Shown: positions 61,167 through 64,000 of the stretch, one piece after another | How positions within the stretch are numbered: position 1 is the stretch's first letter | Layout of the letters: every line of letters starts with the position of its first letter | NCBI RefSeq assembly: GCF_014905175.1 | Contig: NC_057792.1 | Span: 1,922,001-1,986,000 of the forward strand | Length of the DNA: 64,000 bases | Direction: 5' to 3' | Source of the DNA: Aphidius gifuensis | Lineage: Eukaryota > Arthropoda > Insecta > Hymenoptera > Braconidae | Notes under the pieces: model-generated | Seen by the model: the letters and a program-made list of their open reading frames with translations, nothing else | Database searches by the model: none | What the model was told of the DNA's origin: nothing | Made by a program: the position numbers and the translations under genes

Positions 61167-64000
61167 GCTGATTATTAATATTATTAATCCACATGCACAA
61201 ATCGTTTATAAATTTTTTTAATATTCAAAAAATATTGTAAATACATAAATTTGAGAAAAAAAAAAATAATAGTTTCAACACAAAATTTCCATATTCACAT
61301 TGACTCAATAATTTAAATTTCAAATAACACTTATCACTCAAAAAAAAAAAAAAATAATAAAAGAAAAAACTTATTTATATCGAAATCAATATAAATTAAA
61401 TAAATCACAGTTTATTTAATTACACATAAATTAAATAATAATTTATTTTAAAAAATCACAATTCACCAAAAGAACAAAAAAAAAAAATAATACAAAATGC
61501 ACACACGCAAAGTGTTTGTGTCTCACAATAGTTGAGAGAAAAAAAATAAATTTAAAGATGCAGAAGAAGATGAATTTAATAATAATATTATTTTTTTTTT
61601 AATTTATACTACGCGGTACAACGATGTTAATCGCACAAGACACCGCGATGGAGTGATGTGTCCAGGCCAGTCCAGACAATTTCTCTCGTTCTGCGTTTAT
61701 TTTTTTTTTCAAGTAGGGGAAATATTTTATCCATCCTCCCTACTCTTATTAAGTCTCCTACATATACTCGATGCTGTTATTGCTTGTCCCCCTCTTGTGT
61801 TCCTTTGATGCTCCGTATTTCTCCGAGTTTAGTTTTATCAACCCCACCATGTATTAATCGGCTGCTGTCGGCCAAACATTGCTCCGAATGCCTGAAGGTT
61901 CAAACCTCCTTCTGTATTCTCTGTTTGCTCCAATAGCTCCATCTTCATTGCCCGCCTCCCCCGCTCAGCCAATTCCATCGTCGACACATTTTCACTACCC
62001 CTCTTATCATTTTACATCATTAATCCAGCATCATTAATTTTCTTTTTTTTTTATTTATTTTTTTTATATCAAGGTACACACGTAGACTATAGTGACCCTC
62101 ATGTGATTTTACATGTAGATTTATTCAAAGACTGACTATTTGACTTGAAAATTTAAGTTATTAGTTAAATTTATTTATTTATAATATGTTGGTCAAGTTT
62201 AACATTAATTAATTGATTTATTTTTAATTTAATTATCATTTTATTTGGGTTAGCTTTAAATTTTCAAGTGTTTTTTAAAGATTGTTTTTTTTTTTTTTTT
62301 AAAACAAAAGTTTAAAGATTATTTTTCTAAGAAAAAAGACAATTTATATTGAGATTTATTTCAACGATAAAATTGATTATCTAGAGATTCATTTATTTTA
62401 TAAATTTTATTCGCTTGTTTTTAACTGGAAAAAATAATAACGTAACGATGAACTCGATTTTTCACGAAATTAAGTAAAATTATTTCACAATAAACTTTCA
62501 CGTGGATATTTAAAAATAATTTTATGCAATTATTATCATGATGGATAAATTGATTTAACCAAAGCATTAATATTAAATTAAAAATCATATTTTAAAGATG
62601 CATTTGTTGATTTTTTTTTTTGTAGGAAAAATTAAAGATAATTTAGTGTTGTATCATATATATTTTTGTATTTATTTATTTAATTATAAATATATATTTT
62701 ATTTATGAATACAAGTTTCACTGAAAGACTCTCACTTGGGCACGTGTCGGTGAACTCGTTGGTTTGTTTTGTTCATGTAATGCAACGAGATAATTATTGA
62801 TTTATAATTTTGATAAGAATACATATTCATGTTGGTATCAACAGACAGGAAAAAAGAAAAAACTATATGATTTGTTGCATTTTCATATTTTTGTCCGATT
62901 TATTAACAACATTAACTATATTTTTTTTAATTTATACAAATTTTTTCGTTTCCTTGTATGATAAACTAATTTTCACAATTATATATAATTTTATTATTAT
63001 TATATTATATTTTTTATATAAATTTATAATTTTTTAACAAATTAAAATTAATGCAGAAAATTTATCTTATTTTAAATAATCCCTTATGGATTTTAATCCA
63101 AGTTGCAAAATAAAGAAAAAAAAAAAACCAAGATGTTTTTTCGTATAAAAAAGTAATATTAATAATAGTAAAAGAAAACTGAGAAATGTGGTGTCAACTG
63201 GTTGGGCCACGTATACTGTAAATTGCGGGATATATTTACAATGCTCTTTACATAAAATTTCTAGTATATATATATGTATGCAAGTCTTATAGATCCAATG
63301 CTATAACGTACTTTATAGTTCACATTAAAAGCACTGTACAACCCTGATATGAGCACATTAATCTATTCTCGTTTAATACACTTATAGACAAAATATCATC
63401 ATGGTCATTTATATAAATATATATATATTTTTGACCTTTTGTTTATACATTAACAATTATTATTTAAAACATAATTAATAATAATAGGTATATTTTAATG
63501 ATAATCAATCGAAATTAAATTTAAAAAAAATCAATTAATTTGATTTTTTTTTGGGAATTATTGTGTATTTTTTTAACTGCTAATTTTTAATGAGATGAAA
63601 AATATTTAAGATTAATTTTAATATATTTATATGGACCCGCCATTTTCGTGGTTTCTTGGTGGGTGTTTATTGAAGAGAGTGGGACGATGAAGGCGGGGAA
63701 ATGGAATAAAACGAGCAATATTGTTTAACTGAAAAAAATAATATAATTTAATTTTTTTATTGATGAAATATTTATCAAAAAAAATTAGTCATAATATTAT
63801 TAATTATTTTTTATAATTTTTAAAATAAAATTAATATTTTAGTTTGTATTTTTTGTTTATAAATTTATAATAATGCAATTTGAAATAAAACGTTGAGAAT
63901 AAACAATAAATCATACTTGACAGAAGTAAAAAAAAGGAAAAAAAAAATTCGTACGCCATGAAGCATAAAAAGGCACGGACACTTTTTATCTTGAATATAA
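61167..64000. promoter_or_regulatory. Hindsight 5' UTR, promoter and upstream region
   Basis: About 430 bp of A-rich leader precede the ATG-bearing exon. A GC-richer island at about 61610-62000 is the best promoter candidate. A TATAAAT on the minus strand at 61602-61608 lies about 37 bp upstream of a TTCATCT initiator-like string. Upstream sequence to the window end is A/T-rich with small islands at 62720-62770, 63185-63240 and 63635-63710. No other gene is visible. Confidence 0.5.
61602..61608 (-). promoter_or_regulatory. Possible TATA box of hindsight
   Basis: TATAAAT on the minus strand lies at the edge of the only GC-rich island 5' of the gene. In DNA this AT-rich a TATA-like string is weak evidence; the placement beside the island is the reason to list it. 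Confidence 0.3.

Noticed and set aside
1..64000. tRNA, rRNA, CRISPR, bacterial or viral insertion
   Set aside because: No T-loop/A-box pairs, rRNA blocks, spaced repeats or intron-free foreign coding blocks were seen. All sizeable genes have insect-style introns and AT-rich codon use.

Overview
This 64 kb window is a very AT-rich stretch of animal nuclear DNA, almost certainly from an insect. A hindsight/pebbled-type zinc-finger gene, multi-exon genes with many 60-100 nt GT-AG introns, and long A/T homopolymer runs all point that way. An AT-rich parasitoid wasp or other hymenopteran is my guess, but nothing in the sequence proves the order. There are no operons, CRISPR arrays, recognisable tRNA or rRNA genes, or intact transposons.

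Layout. From 1 to about 24 kb lies the 3' half of a large plus-strand gene for a single-pass membrane protein with a long low-complexity cytoplasmic tail. Its introns reach 7.3 kb, and one exon is only 23 nt long. A foldback repeat at 22.27-22.90 kb and a CTCF-like motif at 23.22 kb follow it. From 24.2 to 29 kb is Usp47 (minus strand). From 31.35 to 32.29 kb is a small orphan gene (plus) built partly from a tandem duplication of itself. From 32.8 to 34.8 kb is RanGAP (plus). From 35.2 to 40 kb are two tandem ABHD16A-type lipase genes (minus): the upstream copy is intact and the downstream copy is broken across its oxyanion region. From 40.7 to 45 kb, RPAP2 (plus) and NELF-B (minus) face each other. 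From 45.9 to 47.7 kb is an unrecognised six-exon gene (plus). From 49.6 to 51.5 kb is CDC14 (minus). From 53.6 to 61.2 kb is hindsight/RREB1 (minus), with its promoter region to about 62 kb. The remainder is AT-rich upstream DNA.

How the genes relate. The compact 24-52 kb block is mostly housekeeping: ubiquitin removal (Usp47), nuclear transport (RanGAP), phospholipid turnover (ABHD16A), RNA polymerase II import/CTD and pausing control (RPAP2, NELF-B) and a mitotic phosphatase (CDC14). Several pairs share divergent promoters (ABHD16A/RPAP2, NELF-B/unknown) or short convergent ends (RanGAP/ABHD16A copy 2, RPAP2/NELF-B). It is flanked by two large genes with sparse exons or wide noncoding margins, the membrane protein and hindsight, which look developmentally regulated.

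Exon structures were built by hand from reading frames, GT-AG sites and phase. For the complete genes the exon lengths sum to whole codons. The most interesting items are the orphan gene with its internal duplication, the decaying lipase paralogue, the foldback repeat, and an unexplained CpG-bearing promoter-like island at 48.7-49.1 kb with a 10-bp periodic array.
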